The notes beneath the pieces are model-generated. The model worked only from the letters and a program-made list of their open reading frames with translations, did not search any database and was not told where the DNA came from. Source: Colius striatus (lineage: Eukaryota; Chordata; Aves; Coliiformes; Coliidae). Taken from it: 64,000 nucleotides of DNA. The stretch is taken from NCBI RefSeq assembly GCF_028858725.1, contig NC_084767.1, positions 3,709,501 to 3,773,500 of the forward strand, read 5' to 3'. This document shows positions 13,264-27,400 of this stretch, piece after piece. The translations under genes were made by a program, and so were the position numbers. Position 1 is the first letter of the stretch. Every line of letters begins with the position of its first letter.

Positions 13264-13797
13264 ATCACAGAATGGTGAGGCTAGGAAGGGACCTCTACAG
13301 ATCATCCAGCCCAGACCCCTGCTAAAGCAGGTTTTAGAAACCTCTAGAGAAAGAGACTTCAGAATCTTCCTGGGCAGCCTGTGCCAGTGTTCCCACACCC
13401 TTACAGAAAGAAGTTTCTCCTCACGTTCAAGTTGAACTCCTTGTGTTCCAGCTTGTGCCCATTACCTCTTGTCCTGTCACTGAGCTCTACAGATAAAAAA
13501 GACTAGGCTCATCCTCTTGACACCCACCCTTTAGGTATTTACAAGTGTTGGTAAGATCCTCCCTCAGTCTTCTCTTCTTCAGGCTGAACAGCCCCAGGTC
13601 TCACAGCTTTCCCTTGTAAGATGCTCCAGTCCCTTCATCATCTTGATTGCCCTCCGCTGGCCTCTCTCCAGCAGTTGTCTATTACTCTTGAGCTGGGGGA
13701 ACCCAGAACTTGACACACATGTGACCTCACCAGGACAGAGTAGAGGGGAGGAGAACCTCCCTCAACCTGCTGAACACATTCTTCTTGATGCCCCCCC
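13264..13797 (-). mobile_element. CR1 LINE fragment, antisense
   Basis: The plus strand starts AATCACAGAATGGTGAGGCT and continues GGACCTCTACAGATCATCCAG, TTGTGTTCCAGCTTGTGCCC, TCTTCTTCAGGCTGAACAGC and TCTTGATTGCCCTCCGCTGG, which is the reverse complement of the CR1 3' region. It is the longest CR1 piece in the window. Its 5' end is truncated near 13797. Confidence 0.93.
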
Positions 13798-16700
13798 AAG
13801 GAAGAAGGGTGACTATCTTGCTGAGAAGATACTTAGTGGCTATGAGGGCTTAGTTCTTTTGATTGTCCAAAGTAGCTGCTCACTTGCCCAGCAGGGAGGT
13901 GGTGCTGGTGGAGGCTCCAGCAGCAGCCAATGCAGAGACCTGGTGCCACCATAGTGTTTAGGCAGTGGCTGGAGATCTGCTGGCACAAGCTGGCATCATC
14001 ACTGGGCATTGCTCCTCTTGCTACAGCAGACAGAACCTCCCTCAGGTTTGCAGTGGGTCACTGTCTAAAGCAACCTGCTGGCCTGGGCCTGCCAACTCCA
14101 AAGGAGACCTGGGCTTGCTGTGACTTCACAGCCCCATGTAGCATGAGCTTGTCTCTTTCTAATCCCCGGGACTGTGAAGGGCTAAAATCTCTTTGGCCAT
14201 TTGCAGTTGCTAAACACTGGCCTTCAGTAAGCCACAGCGATGGAGCAGTGAGTAACAATGCCACCATCAGTCACTGATGGCCATGGGGAAGCCTCTGCAC
14301 ACAATTCAGCTGAAATGCCACTGCCCAGGTGCTGTAAATATTTTATTAATGGCTGCCTCAGTTTGCAGTGTCTTCGGTATTGCTCCCATCAGCAGTGCTC
14401 CTGTTCTGTACCATCGGGGTCCTGCCATGGCAGCAGGCTCAGACTCAGGCAATCCAGTCATGTCAGAGCAGGGCAGGGCACTGGCCAAGCTGGAATCATC
14501 AGTGTCACCTGCCCTGAAGAAGCTTCCCCATATCCTCTTGCTGTGTTTTTGCCATTCATTGTCTACCTGCTGCAGGACAATAGCCTCTCCAGCCCTAACC
14601 CTGCCCAGCCTTTCCTAGTGATGAGTGGTTCAGGATAACACCACTGCATTTATCACCTTCCTCTACTTCAACTTGCCATGGATTATTTTCCATGATGGAG
14701 CAACCCACAACCCATCAATTACTTGTCATCCACCCTCCTGAGTAAAGTAAGGTTCTCAATCAAAAGGTTTTTACCTCTTTTACCCCTGAAAGGGCACCGG
14801 TTGAGGTGAGAAGGGGAGCCAAGTACCAGAGCGCCCTGACTTTGCTGGGCATTCATCCAGTGCTCTCAGGGGGAGCCCTGTAATGCCCCTGACAATGCTG
14901 GCATTTTAAAAAAGCAAAGGGCAAAGAGAATGAAGGAAAGAGCCTTCCCTTCCCCCATCCCCTCCCGTAAGTCATTTTCTCTGGCCTATTTTACAGGAAC
15001 TGAAAATCTATTAGAGGAATGGCTTAATCCGGTTTGACTGGAATAATTAGGGTGCTTTAAAGAAACCCCCTGACTAATCGTATAAAATGTGACTGTAGAC
15101 AGTGCAGTGCACGACCCTTACACTTATCACTCGAGGTATTATTACAAGCCAGAAACAGCTGGCAAGCACAGAGGAGGATAAAGAGGAGGGGGGAACAAAA
15201 ATCACATGCAAAGGGATGTGATCTCACAGCACAGACACTGGCAGAGCCTTGAGCTGTTTTCTAATGCAGATCCAAAGCATGAAGTCGCCTCCAAGACCCT
15301 GGACAGACACCTCTGGTTTTGCAAACAGTGTGCCCTGCCAGCCACCCAATCCTGCCCTCAGCACCTCCTTTTCTCACATTGTTTTTGCAGGCAGTCCAAG
15401 AGGAGTGATTTCCCCCGGGGCATGCTGCAGTCAGCAGATGTTTGTAGCAACAATGGGCAGCTTTTCCAAAACAAGACAGTTTGTATTCATCAAGCAGGAT
15501 ATAGTGTTTTAGGGTCACCAGGTTAGGACAGAAAACTAATGCTTCCTTCTATGTCTTGGCTGGTAGCAATCTATTTTTCTCTTGCTCTCAATCTTTCTCT
15601 GGCTCCAACAGCTGTGATTTCTTCCTTCCCTTCCCAAGCCCAGGCCAGGGGCAGCAGAGTTCCCACTATGGCATCACCACACCTTCAGTAAAACTGTCTT
15701 TCTTCTACATGTTCTGCCAGTCACTCCACGGGAATGGCTGTTTGATGTTTCTTCTGTGGCCTGTGCAGGGTGCCTGTGTCCCTGCAAGATGAGCTCATTT
15801 GGGTGCTAACACTTTGTGTTCATCCCTTCCTACCACTTCAGATAGGACAAACAGTCCAGGCACTCATCTCCTACATGACTGTCACAGAAGAGAGATCAGC
15901 TCTTCCAGTTACAGTGCTCCACAAGCTTATTTTGCTGGACAATTGAAAATCTGAGCCCACTGCAGTAATGTAGTGTAAGGGAGAAGACTGACTCGTGCTT
16001 TGGCTGGGTCAGTCACAGATGGAGTGGTTGGAGCTGACTTGACCTGACCATCATGTAAATCTTGGGAGAAGCTCAGGAAAGGCTCTTGTTCATCAGTACC
16101 ATTCAGAGCTGAGACTGAACCCTTGACCAGCTCACAGAAGCACTGTTCTGGAGAGCTAGTTAGAAGACTTGAGTGAGATGACAGCCAGGATGAGGCTTCA
16201 CCATCACCAATACACTACTTTAATCAGCATCGAACACGTATTATCAACCTTGAAGGAGGCTTTTAAAGACTGAAATAAGATGTACTACAGTCTGAATTTA
16301 ATCTCTCCCTCCCTCTGTTACTGTGATTAAAATACATGATTGATCTTGGAAGCTCTACTGCAGCTTGTACAAACACTGTAATAACAGCATTCCCAGCAAT
16401 GGAACTTGAAGCTGGGTGGTTTGGTTTCTTTTTGCTCTCCCATGAGTCTTCTTTGGGTCTTTTTCATTCTGCCCCATACAGATTTTGATCTTTCCTTTAT
16501 TGAATGGGAATGGTTAAACCCAGTGACTCGCTTATCACCTTTTAATTGAAACTATTTGATTGCTGGGTGGGTTTGTTTAGACTAAAGTAAACATATGGTT
16601 GGAGTATTACTGGGAAAGTGGCAACAGAAATGCCACGGTAAAACGATCCTGTGGCTCAATTCTGTAAAGCATGCTGAATCCTTTTTTTTAATACATTTCA

Positions 16701-17407
16701 CAAATACTCAGGGGGTGACCTCTAACACCAGAGTGGTTTCCCTCCTACAGTAGCTCAGTTTCACAACTCTGAATATATGGCTTTCTTGGAAGAAATGCCA
16801 TCCAAAGGGGGTTTTTTAATGAAACGTTCCTTGGCCTTTGGGAACGAGCCAGCTGAGTGCCAGGGTATCATTGCCATTTCAGAGAGTCAAAGGATTTGAG
16901 GGAATACAGTCTGCTTTCTGAACAATGTGAGATGAATATAGTTGTGGTTTTGTTGGAAACCAAGCTGCAGAGTTTGGATACAGAGCTCAGCTTCTTCAAA
17001 GTTCAGCCGTGGTGCTTTGGTTTGTCAGCTGTATTTCCATGCAGAACTCCTTTTTTTGTAGCAGCCCTTTCAGCACGTAGAACACTTGCAGCAGGAGGAG
17101 AGATGGCAGAGGAGGCACTGCTGGCAGGCAAAGCTTCTATCACTCATTAATATTCAAATGGCAAGGGAGGGAGGTCCCTACAATACAGTCAAGATCCACC
17201 AATAGAAGATCAGCTTGCTTTTAATCACTTGCTTTTAAACCCTCTCACCAAGGGCAAAACAGCAAAATGCCCCCTGAAAGCCAGACTCCCCTCAGGTCCC
17301 ATGCAAAGGTGCAGTGTCTGCTGCAGCACTGGGCCACACACACATCATCCCACCACCACCATGGCACGAGTTGCCCCCCCAAAAACAAACGTGCAGAGCC
17401 ACGGGGA
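13798..17407. other. Intergenic between CR1 copy and NSG2 3' end
   Basis: The first 850 bp next to the CR1 are relatively GC-rich with several overlapping open frames but no family resemblance. A homeodomain-motif-rich stretch lies at about 15010-15145. No gene is recognised. Confidence 0.7.
15010..15145. promoter_or_regulatory. Candidate conserved non-coding element
   Basis: GGCTTAATCC (OTX/PITX-like core), AATAATTAG (homeodomain core at 15043-15050) and CTTTAAAGAAACC occur close together in non-repetitive sequence. Enhancer function is only inferred from motif clustering. Confidence 0.25.
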
Positions 17408-17425
17408 CGCTGGGTCACATCGAGC

Positions 17426-17431
17426 TTTATT
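17426..17431 (-). terminator. Distal polyadenylation signal of NSG2 (AATAAA)
   Basis: The plus strand reads TTTATT, giving AATAAA on the coding strand in the context CAAATAAAGC. A GT-rich element (GTTTGTTTTTGGGG, 17376-17390) follows at the expected distance. Cleavage is therefore expected near 17400-17415. Confidence 0.7.
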
Positions 17432-18920
17432 TGAATCCCGTCAGAAAAGTTCAAGAATTACACGAAAAAATACTTCAGTCTCTGCTACCTACTGACAAAA
17501 AATACACCACAAAATTATAAACTGTTCAGTGGTTTGCTGGAGTTTTGATTGTTGGGAGGGGGAGGTTTGTACATCTTTTGAGTGAGAAATGAATTTACAG
17601 GTGAAGGAAGGAAGGAAGGAAGGGGAAATCAGACAATGGCATTTGGCACTACATTTTTAGCTACACTATACAGTTATTTATCATGATGCCTGTTAGGACT
17701 GAGGAGTTCTTCCCTCATTTACACCCTCTAGTGTCTATGTATGTGAAATGAAGGACAAAATTGCCCAAGGCAGGGGAAGAAGGGACCAGTTCCTAATGTC
17801 CATCCCAGTCTAGCCACAAATCTGAAAAAGCAGCCTTAGCCAAAAGCAAACCTTGCCCTCGCTGTGCACTCTGCTCCTGCTGCTCAGTCTCACCCTGCCT
17901 GTGCTACCCAGGAGCAGAGCTGCTTTGCAGCAACAGCTGACAGCTCTGAAAAGAAAAAGAGAATCCATTTTCTTTTGTTCTTTTAAAATCCCACCTATCT
18001 ACACTAATTGCAGATGCCACTCGTGGGGAGAGGATGTTTTACATTGGCCAGGACTGGATTAAGCTTGGGGTGTGGTCTGTGTTTGCAAGCAGAGATTTGA
18101 TGGGATCATTGGACTCTGAGAGCATGCTATGGCCATCCCTCCCTAATTAGCTGGAATGACATTAAATACTGAAGTATCTGAAGCTGGAGGAGGGAAGCAG
18201 GAGCATCCCATTTCATGGGTGAAGGAAAATTAGAGGCTGAAAAGTTAGAGGCTAAACACTGTTCTATGTTATCATCACTCTTGAGAGGCTCCTCAATTCA
18301 TAATGGCATTTGTCTTCTGGTGAACCTCAGGAGTGCAGTCCCAAAAGATGAAGCCTCATGTAGATTGCCAAAGGTTGTGCAGGAAATCTGTGCCAGCAGC
18401 AGAAATAAAGCCCTGCTCTCCTGCCTCCTAGTCCTGTGCTCAGAAGTGTATTCATGATGTCACTAGAGCAGCCTCTGTCTGCTTCCACCCTGTCCCATAC
18501 CCAAACGGCAACTGGGATTTCAGCCTCAGAGCTCAGCCAAAGCCCCCAGCACAGTGGCAGCTCCTTAGGAACACCTAAATCTTTCTGGATTTACTTAGGC
18601 CACTGCACAGGGGCGAGTGTGCACGTGTTTGCACGTTGGGTGTTTGAAGAGGGAGGGGATGCTTGCATTTCTCTATCAGCAAATGAACACTGACGCTAGA
18701 TTCAATTTGACAGCAAAATACCCCTCACTTAGCAAGCTAAGCAACATCACAATGTCTTTGTACCGGGTTCTTTCTGCTCCTTCTCTTGAAAGGATTTCAG
18801 CTGTCCCTTCACTACACGTTAAGCCTCCGTCACGGCTCTCCAGCAACGATAAAACTTTGCAGGATTCCCTCTGCTGCTTTGATCCTCTCTGCCTGTTCAC
18901 CTAATTTGCTTTTTTTGGTT

Positions 18921-18926
18921 TTTAAT
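18921..18926 (-). terminator. Possible proximal polyadenylation signal (ATTAAA)
   Basis: ATTAAA, the commonest variant signal, occurs about 300 nt after the stop codon on the coding strand. The flank just beyond is A-rich and not clearly GT-rich, so usage is uncertain. Confidence 0.3.
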
Positions 18927-19222
18927 TTCTTTTTTTCTAACAAATAGTTAAGCAATGATTTAAAAATATTTTTACATCGTTAAGGTACAGTCAACATCAA
19001 ACATGCCTTTGTACAAGAGCTCGACTCGGTTACAAATCAACGAGAACAATGCACGAAAGGAAATATCCATTAAGATGACTCCTGCTCTTGGGTTTTCTTT
19101 ACTCTTGTTGTGCTGCAAGCACAGCACCCTCAGCTAGAGCGATGCAGTATAGACATGGTTGTTGTCTCCCCCTCCCTCCCACCCCCCGCCCTCCCACTTT
19201 GCCCATCGCCACTCGTTAAACT

Positions 19223-21415
<2,193 letters not shown>

Positions 21416-24400
21416 CTACAAAAGAGGGATAATGTTACTCTACATATGTTAAAATGGCATATCAGCAACCTCATAATTAAATGACTTATAGTAACAGCCA
21501 TCCTAACAGACTGCAGTCTTCACTGGCTGTGCTGTACTTAACTAAGCATGGTAATTGAATGAAGCTAGATCCAATAGCCCTGAATTCTCACATCATTTCC
21601 ATCCTCCCCCTAGACCTTCATTCCTGTTTTTAACCCCTTGCATTGATTTTGCTGGGGCACTTGGTGTTCTCCTGGCTTCGGGTTCCCCTGCTCTGAGCTC
21701 TTCAACCCCCAGCATCATTTGCTGGCCCAGCAGGATTTTCCAGCAGCCACATTGGGGGCCCAATCTGTGCAGATAAACTGCCTTATAACCATGACAAGAT
21801 GCTGCTTTTCTGATAGCATAGACAGGTGAGCAGGTAGGAAGAAAGAAGCCTTTGTAGCACACATCTCTTTTGTGCCTCTTGGGCAACGCAACAAGGATAA
21901 GTTGTGCCTCAAGTACCTTGCGGAAAGAAAGGTGGGAGAAAGGGAATCCTTCTCTTATCAAAGCTATAAAAGGACAACACCCCAACCACCTACCACTTGC
22001 ATCCTGCAGCACGTCCAAGAGCAGATGCCACCATGGGAGGCACCAGGCCCAGTAACCTCTTTGAGGCTCAAATATTCCCCCATTCCTCATTCTCAGGCAG
22101 GTTACTTTGCTGCACCATTTTGTTTCTTTGCTCTAGCTCCCTCCTCTCCAGCTCTTCCAGCAAGTTCAAGTTTCCTGGCCCCTCAGATGTCTGGACTGAG
22201 GCCCTGATCCTTGATTTTAGCTGGGCTATGTTCTCCCTAAGCACTGAGCAAGGCTCCAAAATCTGCCCTCATTCTTCCCCAAAGCTTTCCTGGTCCCAGA
22301 TGGTAATTCCACAAATGCAGCATAAATGTCTCTGGACTTCTGCTGCCTAAACTGTAACAACCCATCCTGTTGAGACTGCTGTCTCACACTGATCTGGATT
22401 GGCATGAAAAATTATCATGAGCTCTGGGGCTCCAGTCTTACCATGCAAACTAGAGCTCCTAATCAAATGAACACACTGACAGGGATGATGGGAGTGGGAA
22501 GAGCAGTGGGGAAAACAGTGAAAGCTGCTGCACAGGCAGCAGCATGGAGAAGGAGCTGTGGGAACTGAGCACCAGCAGCAGGCACTTTGCAGGATGTCTG
22601 CCTGCATGGGCAAGGGGCTGCAGTGTTCTTGTGCTCATTGAGCCTGGGAGAGCTCACCCTGAGGAAGTTCCTACAGCAGAAGTTTGAGGCCAGGCATGGG
22701 TTTACAGGAGGGACAGCGATCAGTAAAGCTTTGTCCTACCCACAACCTCAATCTGTTTGCTTCACAATCCCACTTTCTCATCACAGCACCAGAAGCTGAG
22801 CCCAGGGCTGGAAATTTTCCCTGGTCCCATCAAAAGCCATCCACTGAGAGAACTGCAATGGCAAGATGTGGCAGGGACCGTGTGCCTGACCCTGGCTATT
22901 GGCCCTGCCACCACCATTCCATGCATGTGCTTATGCTCCAAAGCACACCCCCAACCCAATATCAGGGCTGCACTTACCTATACTAAAGACAATCATTGTC
23001 ATTTACTGCCCTGGCAAGGCACAGCCACAGATTTTTCATCTCCATCTAGTCATTCAAAGTTCATCCACTCTTTTGTTGTTATCAAATCAGAATCCTCTTT
23101 ATTTTCTTGCATAGCTGCTTAAAGAAATTGAACAATAGGTCCAGGCAGAAGTAGTTCCTTAACTAATGTACTGGTGATGATAGAAAGTGGAGAAATACAG
23201 AGGTAACTCCTATAGAACAGTGGACAGGCTTGTCAGACACAGCAGCTAATAATGAGCAAGCTGGCCACATATCAGAATTCATCAGTATTAGTAATATTAT
23301 ATCAAGAAAATATACTATTTAATATTGGTTCATACTGACTGCTGCTCCAGTTTTCTCCTTCACTCATCACAGCAGCTGTAATTCTGAGAACCTGTATGAT
23401 ATTCAATCCTTGCACAGACTCAAAGGAGCCACTGAAATTGCTTGCAGTGCAGGAGAAATCTTCTCACCCTCACCAGTCCCACAGAGAGATGCACTGCCTG
23501 GTGAGATGTACGCCCACACTGCCTACAGCACGTTGGGACTAACACTTAGAGAAGCTAAAGCAGCCCTAGCAATGCCACCTGCAATGCTGAAAGTCCAGAG
23601 CTACCATTTTGGTGGCTGTGTTAAGACAAAAAGAAGGAGTGAGGGTAAATCTGCATGCAGTTAAATCTGACACAACACATCCAGTTCAAAATGTGGGAAA
23701 GGGAGGTATGAAGACTATATCTAGCAGGAGGAATTCATAAGTTCATTGTTAAGCCAGAATATTTGAGAATAAGGTGTAAAAAGGTAAGAAAATTTGGGCT
23801 AACAGGCTTTTCCAATGATGAACAGGTCACTGAAGCCCTAACCTGCCTTTCAGAATAACTGCTCACATTAACCTCCTCCTTGGGGCCTAATCTGCTGCAA
23901 AATGGGTCAATTAAGCAAAAGGCAGTTGCAGAGGGAGAAGCACTTAACTGCTAGATCTCATAAGAGAACATGTATAAGAGAGTCCTGGTGAGCTGAAAAG
24001 GCAGCTGGAAGAAAAGGAGCACAGTTGTATGAATTGCACTAGTCTGAGCAAGAAAATAAGGGCTCCTCCTCCCCTCCATCAAAGCACACTTGCCTGTAAG
24101 TTTGAACAGAAATATTCCAGACCAGCTTTATGGCAGCCCATGGGCTCCCAACTTGGGGAAGCCATATCCCTTCTCAGGAAGAACTCTCAGTTGGATTCAA
24201 GGGAGATGGAAATGGAATTTGCTGCCATTTTTTTTCCCCCAAAACAAGTTATGTTACACCTGAAAAAGTGAAAAAATATCCACTTTGCCAAAGTACAGTT
24301 GAAAGGACAGACTTCATGAGTGCCAACACTAATTCTTCCAACAGGAGATCTGGGAAGAAACACCCCCTTCCAAAAAGACCCATCACAACCCAGCTCTGGC

Positions 24401-27400
24401 AGGCCCATGTGGAAGAGCGTTTCCCCCAGTAGAATACGAGTTCATCAACTCTTCTCTATTTAAAATGGGAGCACAGTAGGCCTAATACTCCCTCCAACAA
24501 CAATTTAGTTTGTAGTAATACAAAGGTGACAGTGAGACCAGTTCCCTTTAAGGTTAGTTTGAAGGCACTAAAGCAAGACATACACCTTGGTCTACCACAG
24601 CCAATGCTTAGGGGGTAGCCCTGGTTAGTAACTCAGAAGCCAGGAAACTCTGCCCTAAATACAATGTACAGTGAAACAAGAAATTTTGCTTGGGTTAAAT
24701 GGAAGTAACAAACTTGTGCTCGGGGCAAGGGAAGAGACAAAGCGCAATAAAATCACACCAAATGCCACTTGGGAATGCAGAGAGAGTTACCCAGTGAGAA
24801 AGCACCTCTTGTTCCTGAGAAATCAGCTGCTTCTCCTCTAGCTTTCTGCAGTAAATACAACATTCATCATCAGGGCCTGCAAGAGCTGCACAGCAGCAGG
24901 ACGAACATAGCCTGTGCTAAGATTCCTCCTGCCCAAATGTCTACCTGGTTCCTTTCTCCCCCTCTGCATCCAAGAAGGATCCATCAGAGTTGGCTGCACT
25001 CAGAGAAGGGTCTGTGTAAAAGAAATATCCCTGAACTATCACGTTAACCAAATTAACCAAAGTTAATTTGAAGGCTCTTCACTCTGAGCCAGTTAAAACA
25101 GCCAAGTTCTTCCTTTAGCCTCCAGAAAAAGAAAGACCCGACCTGTCTGCAGCCAGGAATGCACGTCCTTTCTTTTGTTAAATCCCCTGTACACGCACAG
25201 CCTATGGAAATGATCATCAGTAACGCAATCTGACTGGTTCCTTTCCCCTTGTCTGCCCACTCAGCCCCTAAAAGTAATAAATTCCCCTTTCCTCTGCTCG
25301 GGCAAAGTGCTGACACCCAATTCATTACCTCCCAGGAGCAAGTCCCTCCACTGAGCCTTCTCCTCCCTCCAGGGTGTAATTGAGCCCGTGCTCCCCTCCC
25401 TCCTCCTGTTCCATGGGCTTGCAAAACCACAGCGTGACACGACATTACACATGATGATACACAGTGTACAACTGCTCTGGGATGAAATGTCATGTGAGAT
25501 GTTAAAACCCAGAGGAAAGAGAAGAAAAAAAATATCCACCCCTGGATATTTTGCCACGCCAGAGCTAAGATCCACCTCTCTGTTCCAGAGCATACAAAGC
25601 TTCATTAACATTCAAACACCAAAGAATCACAGCGCTGCAATCCCTAATAAACCTCCACTTTTTTTTATGACTAACATGAACCTTGGAGGTCTCTCAGCAA
25701 CAGAAACACTCACGGAGGGGAAATAAAAGTTAGCGAGCAGATAAAACCTGGAAGTGCTGCAGGCATGAATCTGTCACGTGTGACTGCTTTAGTGTGTAAA
25801 AGAAGGGGAGGATTTGCCTGCCCTTTCCCCAAAGTCTGATATGATTCCCAAAGGTTCCCTTGAGAGGGGTGTGGCTGCTGGAATGGAGAAGACAGGAGAT
25901 CATTACCGCAGCAAAAAACTCCCCATCCTCCACAAAATACGGAAAGAGGCCCTTGACATCCGTGAGAGATGATGTCAGCCTCCTGTCAACTGCACACTTG
26001 GCTTGGTTCCTCCCCACCTTTCCCACAGATGCAGCTCATGTTGCCTCTTCACAACAGCACAAATGAAAACCAGACATCCTTATCAGGCAGCGGGATGTAA
26101 GTTGCCACTGGAGGTTTTGCTCCAGTGAGATGATATCTAATTGCAGTAGTGTTCCTGTTAACCCAGCTTTCATGCTGTCCACCAAAGCATCCTTCCTGTT
26201 CCCTTTGATTTCAGCAGCTGCCCATTACTATTTTTTCTTCATCAAAAATTCCCTTTTTCCCATTCTCGCTACAATGAAAACGCTGCTTTAAAGGCAAACC
26301 AGAGAACAGTGTTGCATCCAAGCAGCAGGGCATGCTTTTAATAGCCTTTTTCCATTTCAACGTTTCTACATTTTGATTCCTTACTGTTTTCCTTGGAAAA
26401 GTAGATCTGGCTTGTGCCCTTAGTTTTCAGAGAGGGTGTGCACCCTTTACTCTCCATGGAAGGCAACAAGAGGGAGGAGCTGCTGGTCCTTAGGAGCTCT
26501 GACAGCAATACTGATGACCCACTGAGCTCCAGCACCTGCAGGGAGCTGCACACCAGCACCAGGCTGGTACCCACTGTCACACAAGCCACTAAAGCATTTT
26601 TCTGCTTTACAGTTCTGGGAAATGTGAGCTCTCTGGAAATACCTGGCAGAGGGGCAAGGTGCTGAAGGAAGCAGACAAAGGTGGCTCCTGAACAGCGGTT
26701 GATGTGAACAGGACTGCACAGAGCAGATATTCATGAGGAAGGATTTTCAGGCAGTGTGGGTGGGGGAAGGGTTTGTCAGCAGATGGCAGTTCTGTCAAAT
26801 TTATGCACTGTTTGAACTGAGTTGACAAATATTTTTTTTCCCAGCAGGGACTGGATGCAGACAGCTCTCTATTAGTATTCAACATCCAACCTGCGCTGCT
26901 GAGTTGGGCGGGGGGTGGGTTTGTTCCCGTTTAAACCACGTATTACTTGCATTAGCACTGGAGGAACATAACTTAAAACCATGGCCCTGGGGTCAGGGGT
27001 TGTCATTCCACCTTTATGTTTTGCTCACGGGCATCGCTGATGGTGCCACAGGCTGTGAAGACTCAGCGTAAAAATGGTTAATTAAAGAAACAAATGGATA
27101 GGAAGAGGAAAATAACATTGGCATGAAGATTCAGGCAACCTCACAGTGAAACACAGAAGATGACATCCCACAAAACTGTGAAGCAACACCTTTTGAAGAA
27201 GTGAAGGACTGTTTTTTCTAACCCAAAGCACAATTACTCTATTAAATTAATCACAGTTAATCTAAGAAATTTACTCTGTACAATATGGTTGGCAGAAGGA
27301 GCTCAGTCAGACACCAAAAAGATGAGACACTCATATGGAGAGCCTTCATATGGCTTGAAGTAGGGCTTAATAGAACAAAAGGCACAGCCCTCTCTTCCCC

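Larger units (their letters stand above)
17408..19222 (-). other. NSG2: NSG2 3' UTR (about 1.8 kb)
   Basis: There is no splice site and no recognised transposable element between the stop codon and the first canonical AATAAA on the minus strand. The part next to the stop (about 18940-19222) is AT-rich and low in repeats and looks conserved in character. Further on there is a short GGAA-type simple repeat (17603-17621). ORFs here are short and unrelated to known proteins. The extent is inferred from the polyadenylation signal and not from transcript data. A shorter form ending near 18900 is possible. Confidence 0.7.

Noticed and set aside
13798..14638. Cluster of overlapping 100 to 126-codon plus-strand frames
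   Set aside because: The frames overlap in different phases in GC-richer sequence beside a CR1, with no domain or consistent codon pattern.
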